Source: Durusdinium trenchii
Taxonomy: Eukaryota > Sar > Dinophyceae > Suessiales > Symbiodiniaceae
NCBI GenBank assembly: GCA_963970005.1
Contig: CAXAMN010001292.1
Coordinates: 315,838 to 379,837 of the forward strand
DNA length: 64,000 bases
Direction: 5' to 3'
The notes beneath the pieces are model-generated. The model searched no databases. It was not told the DNA's origin and saw only the letters and a program-made list of their open reading frames with translations. Position 1 is the stretch's first letter, and each line of letters starts with the position of its first letter. Below, piece by piece: positions 42,998-51,175 of the stretch. The position numbers and the translations under genes were made by a program.

Positions 42998-44113
42998 ATG
43001 GCTACCTTTCCTGACAGTCAGCCGCAAGAGGTAGCCAAGATCCCATGCTTGAAATGCAGGAGGCCCACTTCTCTGGATGAAGGCGCTGTGGTGAAAGGGC
43101 GTGGCCAGCAGTTGCAATGCAAGGCCTGCTGGAACCTTTACCAGATCCTCTATCGCCATGTTGGCGGCATCCCTGAGACGCTGAACCACTTGGAGCCGAA
43201 GCAGCAAGCCGAGTTCTTCAAGTCCACTGGTGATTTGATGCTGGCGACGCCCAAGAACGGTAGATGGGCACTGGTTCGAAAGAGCATTGTGACCTCTGTG
43301 GCCTCTTTTAAGACGGAGCAGGTCCACAACACGGTGGAAAAGAAGTATCGTCCACTTTCGGTGTGGAAGCAAAAGGGTTACGATGTCAAGAATATCGAAG
43401 AGCGTGGGGAGAGCAGAGATGACGATGTGACTCGGCTTTGAGGTCTGCCTTCCCGGTTGTTTAGAGTATAGAGCGGTCCGGTGTGACCGTGTGATCGCTA
43501 CTTTGGTATATAAATATTTTGATTTTGTAAATACTAGAGCGGTGTGTCCGCTTCAGTATGGCAATTGATCTTTAAGTTTTGTGTCTTCATATATTCAAAA
43601 ACAACGACTTGGTCTCAGGTCTTTGGCAAGGTTTGGACTGCTCCTTTGACTTCCTTCAAGATGGAAGACATAGTGGGCACCATCGAGAAAGAGTTGATGG
43701 AGAAGGAACTGAAGCTGAAGAACCAGAAGGGCAAGAAGCGCGCCAAGCCTTCCTCAGCAACGGCTCAGGAACCTGAGACAATCAATGTGGAGGATGGGGA
43801 TGACGTCTGGTCCATTCCCTCTGAAGATGAGGTCGCTGTGAGTGGAAAGTCTGGCCCAAAGATTCCCAAGACAAGCTCTGCTGAGAAGGAAGCAGCCGCA
43901 GCTGCCAGAAAGGCTGCGAACCAGCGAACGGCTTCTTGGAAGAAGGAGGTCAGCAAGGCATCCAAGATCATGGCCTGTTTCAACAGCACCACCAATTCCT
44001 TGGCGTCTTTGCTGAACAAGGTTGAGAAGCGGCAGGGCGTCCTTGATGACCAAATGGTCAGTGGACTGCAAGAAGCCAACGCCAAGATCCTGACGTTGAA
44101 GAAGAGCATCTAG
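42998..44113 (+). CDS. Element gene D: zinc-ribbon protein, two exons
   Basis: Exons 42998-43426 and 43619-44113 join in phase 0 to 307 residues. MATFPDSQPQEVAKIPC is followed by a four-Cys zinc ribbon, CLKCRRPTSLDEG and LQCKACWNLYQ, then YRPLSVWKQKGYDVKNIEER at the end of exon 1. Exon 2 opens VFGKVWTAPLTSFKMEDIVG, turns Lys/Glu-rich (MEKELKLKNQKGKKRAK), then acidic, and ends in a helical stretch (SLLNKVEKRQGVLDDQ). The 192-bp GT-AG intron 43427-43618 carries an interrupted palindrome (43472) and an exact one (43538), the same layout and length as intron 2 of gene C. A zinc ribbon plus charged coil suggests DNA binding, perhaps at the palindromes or subterminal repeats; this is inference. Confidence 0.65.
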
Positions 44114-44281
44114 GCTGTGTACAGAGGTGTGTCCGCTCGACATGCTGTTTGCACGACCAAACAAAATTCACTATATTGCCGTAAAACAACTGTAACCTGG
44201 GCAACTCTAAGAGGTCCAGGGGAATTTCCAGCAATCTTTAAGCTGACCATGACCAGTGATTGCCTTTATGCTTTTGACTGA

Positions 44282-44600
44282 GGCGCTACCGGCTTGATCA
44301 GTGCCACTGATGAGACCCGTGCTTCTTCGGACCCTGCGGAACTGCCAGAGGCTTTCTCGTTGGGAAACGTGTTGTCTTTTTTGAAGGTGGAGTCCCACCC
44401 ATAATAAAATTATCTTGGATCTATCAACTGATCAGGTTTCGGAGATGATGGAGACCATCAAGGCTGCGCAAACTGCCATGAAGGATGCTCGCACTGCCTT
44501 TAGTACAGATCTTGCAGCCAAGAGAGCCGCCAACCCGCCTAAGCCCAAAAAGGCCGCCAAGGCCAAGGCTGCGCCCAAGGGCAAGGCTGGAGGCGCCTGA
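44282..44600 (+). CDS. Element gene E: small basic protein, start unresolved
   Basis: Two pieces in phase 0: 44282-44386 (GATGLISATDETRASSDPAE and FSLGNVLSFLK) and 44436-44600 (VSEMMETIKAAQTAMKDART, then an Ala/Lys-rich end KKAAKAKAAPKGKAGGA-stop). The proposed intron 44387-44435 is only 49 bp, GT-AG. Upstream the same frame reads MTSDCLYAFD and then TGA at 44279-44281, so either a further intron or a nonsense change separates a start codon from the rest. The Lys/Ala tail resembles that of gene B. No domain is recognised. It could also be a 3' exon of gene D. Confidence 0.4.
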
Positions 44601-45103
44601 TGAATCCAACCTTTAATTTCTGTGTGACAGACATTCAGGTCTGCCATCCTAATCTGCAAGTCAGATCGATGTTGGTGCGTTACTTAGGCGCATATGCCAG
44701 CAGAAGTTCAAAAGTGCCACATTGAAATTGTTTAACTCACTTGCAGCGGTGTGTCCGCTTTGTTGCAAGGTACATGTGACATACTGACAGATAAATGTAG
44801 ATCTATAGATAGAGATACAGAAAAATTACTCTTGTTTTCTGCTATACTTCCCGCTATTGAAGCCGTGTGTCCGCTGGAGCGACCCTTGTTTATCCTCGCC
44901 AATTGAGTGTTAAGTTAAACATACTTTGTCTTTACTGCTTTCTCGAGGCCCAGATCTATATATTGTCTGACTTTGGCACATGTTCTTCAGCGGCATAGAG
45001 TCAATCAAAAGCATGTGAATTTATTGCGGCGGAACTCTAGCCAGTCACCTACCTGGGCAGGAAACAGATTTGAAGACGTAAGGTTTCTGACTTTACGCTC
45101 GCA

Positions 45104-47129
45104 ATGCCAAAGCGTGTTTTGCCGCAAGATGCCCGAAGCAAATTGGCGCGCGGCCTGGCAGTTCCTGGTGCCTCAGAAAGAGCAGTACGTGAGTTGTGGA
45201 ATGTTTTCCACGATGAAGACGAGCGCATTTCAAGAGGTTGCTTCACAGATGTGGTAGAGGAAGAGCTTGGACCCTGGAAGCAAGTGACTGAACCTATCAA
45301 GTTTGCTACTCATGACGATAACGAGCAGAGAATCCATATGGTCAATCTACGCAAGTGTTTGGAGAAGCTGTGTTCGGACTCTCTGTCGTACAGGGAAGCG
45401 TTGGTGAAAGCAGCGCAAGGGACCGGATACCTGACGCCAGTGTTGTACTGTGATGAGTGTACAGCCGGTAATGTTCTATCTGCTGACAAATCTCGAAAAA
45501 GTTGCCTGTTCTACCTGGGCTATCTTGAGACCTGGCACCTTCTGAAGCATGAGGCCCTTTGGATACCTCTCGCCTGCGTCCAAAGCCAATGCATCAACAC
45601 TTTGCAGGGTGGTGTTTCAAGACTCCTTTGTCACATGGTGGAACAAATTACCAATGCAGAATTCACAGCTGGTTTCTTGGCCCACCCTGACTTGATGATA
45701 CGTCACCAGCAGAAAGCATTCTTTCTTGGTGACTTGGATGCTGTCAGAGCTGGTTTTTCAGTCAAAGGCAGCGCAGGCTTACGGCCATGCATTTTATGCA
45801 AGAATGTTTTGAAATCCAACAGTCAACTTGTGGAACATAATTCGTACTTCGTAGAGATCAGTGCGTGGACCGGCTTCGATAGAAGTACGGATATTGAAAT
45901 TTTCCAGATGTGTGACCGCCTGGGTCGTTGTCGAACAAAAGCGGAACTTGCTCAGGAAGAGAAGGTGTTAGGAATCTCGTACGACTCACGCTCTCTGCTG
46001 TTCCAGCCAGATTCGAGGGTCCACATGCCACCGTCCCACATCCTCTTCGACTTTATGCATTGCTACCTGCGCAATGGAGTCGCATCGTGGGAGGTAGGGT
46101 TGCTCATGGAGAAAATTTGCACTGGCACGGATATCACCAGAGAAGTGTTGGGGATCGCCGCTAAGGAGGCTGGATGGCGTGGCACTGCAGCATCCGGCAA
46201 AAACCGGCCTAGCTACCTGCCAGCTTTGTGGCACGAGCGCTTGTTTGGGGACAGTCTGTACAAGGGTCAAGCGCATCAAACAGCTGCCATTGTACCTTTG
46301 TTGCGATACTATCTGGAGGAAGTATTTCAGCCAAGCAATCAACTTCCAACAGAGGTGGTCTCGTCATTCAGCCGTCTTGCCAACTGTGTTGCCTTTATTC
46401 GTTATCTGAGCAACCGTATGGAAAAGATTTCCGAACAGGAAGCAAAGCACTTGGATGAGCTACAGCGCCAGCATCAACAGGCATTCGTCCAAGCATACCC
46501 AGACAGCATCAAGCCCAAGCATCACATAAGATTTCACTTACCGGAGCAATATCTCAAAACAGGTATCTTTTTGAGTTGTGAGTGCTTGGAGAGCAAGCAC
46601 AAGCAATACAAATCGGGTGTTGCGCAGAATCAGAGGAGCACCTGCAAAGACTTTGCTCAGTTTAGTTCTTCTGTTCTTCAGCGGCTCCTTCAAAAGAATT
46701 TGAAGCTCTTGCAAGACAAGGGACTACCGTTTTGGCAACTGATGCCACCCATCCACGACGCTAGTCTGGACGACAAACTGGCCTTTGTAACCTTGAACTT
46801 GACAACCAGTGAAAGCTCCTCGACTAGTTGGTCGTACATTTTCCTTCTAACTTTAGTTGCACTTTGCGTTGATCTCCTTTAGGTTAGACAATAAAAAGCG
46901 GTGTGCCCGCTCCTATACGCATGTATACCATATATCTTGCAGCGTGTCCCCGCTTATCATTCGTTTCGGTGGTACTCAAGGCTGCTACTTGACCAGCGGC
47001 GTGGTCTCAAAGACCGACATTGTCCTTTGGCAATACACGGCTGGTGTTGTGCAATCGTGGTTCTATGATCCCGCAACTGGTTTCTACCTGCGCTGCTTGA
47101 AACTTGACTTCGTGCCTTGGTGCCTTTGA
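45104..47129 (+). CDS. Element gene F: DDE-type transposase-like protein, two exons
   Basis: Exon 45104-46826 and exon 46981-47129 join in phase 1 to 623 residues. MPKRVLPQDARSKLARG starts 15 bases after a plausible acceptor. Candidate catalytic blocks: VLYCDECTAGNVLSADKSRK (Asp117), FFLGDLDAVRAGFSVKGSAG (Asp210) leading into a CxxC pair (PCILCKN, 229-232), DFMHCYLRNGVASWE, KPKHHIRFHLPEQYL (470-484) and CECLESKHKQYK (candidate Glu near 496). The G-D-x-x-A...KG-AG-xPC-x-C-N arrangement and the HLPE...ESKHK end recall Tnp2-type transposases of the CACTA/CMC group. Exon 2 reads YLTSGVVSKTDIVLWQYTAG. Its 154-bp intron carries palindromes 46897 and 46941. Role: cutting and joining the element's ends. 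The superfamily assignment is inference from motif layout. Confidence 0.75.
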
Positions 47130-47234
47130 TTCTGCGGTTTATTGAAAGTACATATCTCGCAATTTCCATGTCACTATATCTATATGATGTATGTATGTGT
47201 ATATTTATATATATATATATATCATCTGTATAAA

Positions 47235-48049
47235 ATGGGCTTGCTCACCGAAACTCACCCTCCTCCCGACAAGGTACGAGACACCACCTGGGGAACCGTT
47301 TGGAAATTGACTGACGACAATGAGGAGATTGTACTGGAAGTGAAACCTCAAGCACCTCCAGCAGTCCCATCGTGGTGGAAGTATTCCGAAGACCAAAGGC
47401 ATGTCGTGTGTTTGCGGTGACCAAAAGGAACCGGAGAGCGAAGATGTGATCCAGTGCATGTAGTATTTGTTTTTTGTCATTGTTTTGCTCACAAAACAAG
47501 CGGAGTTCCCGCTTCCCAAACATAAAGCGGTGTGTCCGCTGAAAATGACCGCAGAACTATATGGTCGTCCTGATCTCGCAAGATTTTGTGCATCAACAGG
47601 ATTCAACTTGGTTGCTGTGCTCACGCACCATGGAAGCGCTGCTCCTTTTTGCTGGGCAAATTGCTGCCCATGTTGCTACTTTGACTGATGAGTCCAGATT
47701 GGATGAGCTGGAGATGTCACGAGAAGGTTGCAGGAACTTATGCGTCCATGTTGGGCTTGGACCCCACACAGCTTGCATTGGACTCCTGTGGTGCTCGATC
47801 ACAGCTGCGCAGTGTCAGCTCAATGGTCTCGCTGGCCATGACATTACGGTGGAGTCGATGGGAGTGAAAAGCCAGGTGATGGGCTTCGAAGCCCTGAAAA
47901 AGTTGAACTACTACCAGCGGTTCTATTTGCACAAAGAGCTGAAGATGTTGGAATCCTGGCTTCCCACCTGGAGCCACATGGTGCCCCAACTCATCCCAGA
48001 AGTGGAGAGTGTTTTGACGGAAGTGTTTGAAGCATTGGCGATGGATTGA
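47235..48049 (+). CDS. Element gene G: unknown 205-residue protein, two exons
   Basis: Exons 47235-47402 and 47600-48049 join in phase 0 to 205 residues. Exon 1 is MGLLTETHPPPDKVRDTTWG and ends with SWWKYSEDQRH. Exon 2 reads MEALLLFAGQIAAHVATLTD, CRNLCVHVGLGPHTACIGLL, HDITVESMGVKSQVMGFEAL and ends SVLTEVFEALAMD. The pattern is helical and amphipathic without a named domain. The 197-bp intron 47403-47599 holds palindromes 47499 and 47526, and the pair 48152/48171 follows the stop codon by about 100 bases. An alternative is that exon 2 is a separate gene starting at the ATG at 47630. Confidence 0.55.
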
Positions 48050-48294
48050 GTCCCAACCAGAGGCGTATCAGATGGTATCAGCAAAACAGATGGTATCACT
48101 TGAGCGCAAGCTTTTGGTTCATATGAGAATGAAACACATTCTAGTGGATTCAGCGGTGTGTCCGCTATGCAGCGGTGTGTCCGCTATAGTTTTTTTGGCT
48201 CAATTTTTAGTTTTTTATTTAAAAAAGTTATAAAATCATACTGTTACGTGTAGTTCTCATAAAAACTTGAAAAAACAAACATTTCAAACCAGTT

Positions 48295-48483
48295 CTACTT
48301 ATTTCTACTTATTTCTACTTAGTTCTACTTAGTTCTACTTATTTCTACTTATAAGTTACTTGTAACCTACTTAAGAATCAGTCATTTTAGTATTGTATTT
48401 TAATTCAACATAAGTAGGTTCTAAGTAGGTTAAGTAGCGCTAAGTTACTTGATGTAGATTAAGTAGGAACCGGCCTTTAGGTA
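48295..48483. repeat. Right terminal and subterminal repeats of the 11.6-kb element
   Basis: Seven CTACTTA and four TAAGTAG heptamers end in AAGTAGGAACCGGCCTTTAG followed by GTA, the reverse complement of the left end. It is shorter than the left subterminal region. tttctacttatttctacttat is shared with the left side at about 37110-37135. Confidence 0.85.
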
Positions 48484-49185
48484 CCTCTCCACAAATGAAG
48501 CGCCAAGTCTCCAAAACCAGCGTTTCGTACGAGACTTCCTCAAAAGTGAAGCGCCAAGTCTCCACAACGAGCGTTTCGTACAAGCCTTCCTCCAAAAGTG
48601 GAGCGCGACCAATCCAAAACGCACTCTCACCTGCATTTCGTGCACTCGGCACTCGACACGCACGATCTCCGCGCAGAGTTGCACGGGACCGGGCCAAGAC
48701 GCGCTCTCGCCTGCGTTTCGCGCCCTCGACGCACGATCTCCGCAGAGGGTTGCGCCGGACCGGGCCAAAACGCACTCTCGCCTGCGTTTCGCGCCCTCGA
48801 CACGCGCGATCTCCGCAGAGGGTTGCCCCGGACCGGGCCAAAACGCGCATTTCGCGCCCTCGACGCACACGGTCTCCGCAGAGGGTTGCCCCGGACCGGG
48901 CCAAAACGCACTCTCGCCTGCATTTCGCACCCTCGACACGCACGATCTCCGCAGAGGGTTGCGCCGGACCGGGCCAAAACGCACTCTTGCCTCCATTTCG
49001 CGCCCTCGACACGCACGATCTCCGCAGAGGGTTGCCCGCGACCGGGCCAAAACGCACTCTCGCCTGCGTTTCGCGCACTCGACACGAACGATCTCCGCAG
49101 AGGGTTGCGCCGGACCGGGCCAAAATGCACTCTCGCCTGCACTTCGCGCCCTCGACGCGCACGATCTCCGCAGAGGGTCGCGTTT
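48484..49185. repeat. 73-bp minisatellite hosting the 11.6-kb element
   Basis: From 48660 the period is 73 bp: ctccgcagaggg starts at 48738, 48811, 48874 (one 63-bp unit), 48947, 49020, 49093 and 49165. Each unit carries ccggaccgggccaaaacgc and ctcgcctgcgtttcgcgcc. 48484-48600 is a related, shorter-period version (gcgccaagtctccaaaacc, gcgtttcgtacgagacttcc). Seventy-three is not a multiple of three, yet stops are rare in every frame, which generates long false frames on both strands. Confidence 0.9.
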
Positions 49186-49227
49186 CGTGGTGCTCCGGCG
49201 GCGCCGCCCCCGGCCTTGAGAGAGAAA

Positions 49228-49500
49228 GTAAGAAGAGCGAGAGGTGAAGATGTGAGATGTAGATGTGAGGATGTGAAGATGAGCAGAGATGTCGATGTGC
49301 AGATATGAACATGAGCAGAGACTAGATGTAGATGTGTGAAGATGAAGATGAGCAGAGATGTCGATGTGAGGATGTGAAGATCAGCAGAGATGTAGATGAG
49401 AAGATGAGCGGAGATGTAGGTGTGCAGATCTGAAGATGAGCAGAGATTTAGGTGAGAATGTGGATGTGCAGAGGTGAAGATGTGAAGATGTACATGATAC
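49228..49500. repeat. GATGTGAAGATGAGCAGA purine repeat
   Basis: Irregular repeats of gatgtgaagatgagcagag and gatgtagatgtg on the plus strand, the longest copy of the dispersed GATGTG family seen also at 10835, 24541 and 36705. Confidence 0.85.
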
Positions 49501-49630
49501 GTAGTTCTGCAGATGCTTTTTTACGAAGAACCCTTCGCAGACGCTCTCGGGAACTACCCGGGCAAGAGACCCCAAACAGTGTGTGTGTGAGGTCTATAAA
49601 TGAAGGTGGGGATCGTGGTGACGGTGGCGG

Positions 49631-50276
49631 TGAGTGAGTGAGTGAGTGAGTGAGTGAGTGAGTGAGTGAGTGAGTGAGTGAGTGAGTGAGTGAGTGAGTG
49701 AGTGAGTGAGTGAGTGAGTGAGTGAGTGAGTGAGTGAGTGAGTGAGTGAGCGAGCGAGCGAGTGAGTGAGTGAGTGAATGAGTGAGTGAGTGAGTGAGTG
49801 GGTGAGTGAGTGAGTGATTGAGCGAGTGAGTGAGTAGAGCGAGTGAGTGAGTAGAGCGAGAGAGAGAGAGCGAGTGAGTGAGTAGAGCGAGAGAGAGAGA
49901 GAGTGAGTGAGTGAGTGAGTGAGAGAGAGTGAGAGAGTGAGTGAGAGTGAGAGAGTGAGTGAGAGTGAGTGAGAGAGTGAGAGAGTGAGAGAGCGAGAGA
50001 GCGAGTGAGAGAGTGAGTGAGTGAGTGAGTGAGAGAGTGAGAGACTGAGAGAGTGAGAGAGTGAGAGCGAGAGTGCACTCACTCACTCTCTCACTCCCTC
50101 CCTCACTCCCTCACTCCCTCCCTCCCTCCCTCATTCACTCACTCACTCACTCAGAGTGAATGTGAGTGTGAGTGAGTGTGAGTGCGCATGTGAGCGTGAG
50201 TCAAGAGTCAGTGTGAGTGAGAGAGAGTGAGTGAGTGAGTGAGTGAGTCAGTGAATGAGCGAGTCAGTGAGTGAGC
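49631..50276. repeat. GTGA microsatellite
   Basis: Nearly pure (gtga)n to 49750, then gtga/gagcga/gagaga variants to 50070, a short cactcactctctcactccctc block at 50075-50150, and back to gtga. The purine-rich strand switches twice within 100 bases. Confidence 0.9.
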
Positions 50277-50493
50277 ATTTGAGAGCGCTTTGTAAGTACT
50301 GCGCCTGGATACACCTACCGAGGTTCACCAATTGCTGCGCCTGCCACAAAATCTAGAGTGAGAGTGAGTGTGAATGTGAATGTGAGTGTGAGTGAGTCAA
50401 GAGTCAGTGTGAGTGAGAGTGAGTGAGTGAGTGAGTGAATGAGTGAGTCAGTGAGTGAGTGAGCATTTGAGAGCACTTTGTAAGTACTGCGCC

Positions 50494-50790
50494 TGCCACG
50501 AAATCTGCACTTCGAGTTTCAAAAAAATGACACACCTGCCGAGGTTCACCAATTACTGCGCCTGCCACGAAATCTCCATTTCGAGGTTCACCAAGCACTG
50601 TGCCTGCCACGGAATCTGTGACGCGAGGTTCACCAAGCGCTGTGCCGGAAACGAAATCTGCACTTCGAGGTTCACAAAGCGCTTCGCCTGTCACGAAATC
50701 TGCGCTTCGAGGTTCACTCAAAGCGCTGCGCCTGTCACGAACTCTGCGCGTCGAGGTTCACAAAGCGCTGTGCCTGCCACGAAATCTTCA
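50494..50790. repeat. 42-bp satellite, inverted copy
   Basis: About seven units of gcctgccacgaaatctgcac followed by ttcgaggttcaccaagcgctg, the exact reverse complement type of 20269-20560, but more diverged (aaaaatgacacacctg in one unit). Confidence 0.85.
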
Positions 50791-51175
50791 ACCGAGCCAC
50801 ATGTCGAAAAGCTACGACTCACTGCACCTGTCACGAAATCAGAGCGCCTTGACGATCGCCGCCATGTCCATGCAAAGTGCTGCACCTGCCACGAAATCTG
50901 CACTTCGAAGTAAAACCGCTCCGATCCCTTGCACCTGTGACGAAAAGTCGACTTTGGGCCACCAAAACACAAGGTTTCCCTTGCGCCTGCCACGAAAAGT
51001 GACCACCATGTGCGAAAAGGGAGCGCGGTCGCGACAAGCGCTCGCCGTCGCCGCCCAGATTTCGCGAGCCTGCGCAGTCGAAACGCCCGTCGCGATTTTG
51101 AGAGGCATGAATGCACTGTAAATAGCAGCGAATTAGCCGGTCACTCCAGCGCGCTTCAGCAATCTAAGCATCAGC

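Larger units (their letters stand above)
37400..48185 (+). repeat. 23 copies of the AGCGGTGTGTCCGCT palindrome
   Basis: Starts (15 bp each unless noted): 37400, 38076, 38095, 39017, 39050, 40176, 41255, 41300, 41957, 42056, 42469, 42503, 43472 (interrupted), 43538, 44123, 44745, 44861, 46897, 46941 (14 bp), 47499, 47526, 48152, 48171. Ten are exactly AGCGGTGTGTCCGCT. Variants keep the AGCGG...CCGCT stem and change the loop (TGTGA, TGTCT, TGTCC, TATGT, TGTGC, AGTTC); three have one stem mismatch. All lie on the plus strand in one orientation, usually in pairs 19-116 bases apart, with TATATA tracts between or beside many. They fall in introns and intergenic gaps of the 11.6-kb element, never in an exon and nowhere else in the window. 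Confidence 0.95.
36845..48483 (+). mobile_element. 11.6-kb TIR element with transposase and six accessory genes
   Basis: Ends match at 22 of 24 positions: TACCTAATGGCCGGATCC at the left, TACCTAAAGGCCGGTTCC at the right (reverse complement), both followed by TACTTA. The first and last two bases are TA, so TA is either a 2-bp target duplication or the tip of the inverted repeat. Each end continues in 190-300 bases of CTACTTA/TAAGTAG motifs, 19 on the left and 11 on the right, in both orientations, as in CACTA/EnSpm-type subterminal regions. Inside are seven plus-strand genes, one of them a DDE-type transposase-like protein, spaced by 23 copies of a 15-bp palindrome. The flanks rejoin to one minisatellite unit. 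All genes read in one direction. The reading frames are intact, so the element looks young compared with the copia and Helitron relics around it. Confidence 0.85.
49530..51175. repeat. 1.6-kb dispersed repeat, copy 2, inverted
   Basis: Reverse-complement counterpart of 19893-21690: agaccccaaacagtgtgtg, gaaggtggggatcgtggtg, GTGA microsatellite, 42-bp satellite with gcctgccacgaaatctgc, ccaccaaaacacaaggtttc, aaatagcagcgaattagccg and gcgcgcttcagcaatctaag in order. Microsatellite length and copy number differ; the flanks outside diverge at once. Confidence 0.8.

Noticed and set aside
37400-48185. CRISPR-like array made of the 15-bp palindromes
   Set aside because: Spacing is irregular, spacers contain genes and introns, and the setting is eukaryotic; no cas-like gene is present.
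48175-48200. Spliced-leader-like tttttttggctcaattttt
   Set aside because: Only the ttggctcaa core matches the dinoflagellate leader; the ccgtagccat part and an adjacent donor site are missing.
36845-48483. Polinton/Maverick or virophage identity for the 11.6-kb element
   Set aside because: No protein-primed DNA polymerase, capsid, packaging ATPase or retroviral-type integrase is visible, and target duplication is not 5-6 bp.
48440-49312. 290-codon minus-strand and 250-codon plus-strand Arg-rich frames
   Set aside because: The 73-bp minisatellite is open in all frames on both strands, and frames change from unit to unit.
49448-50086. SLTHSLTHS frame of 212 codons
   Set aside because: Pure microsatellite translation.
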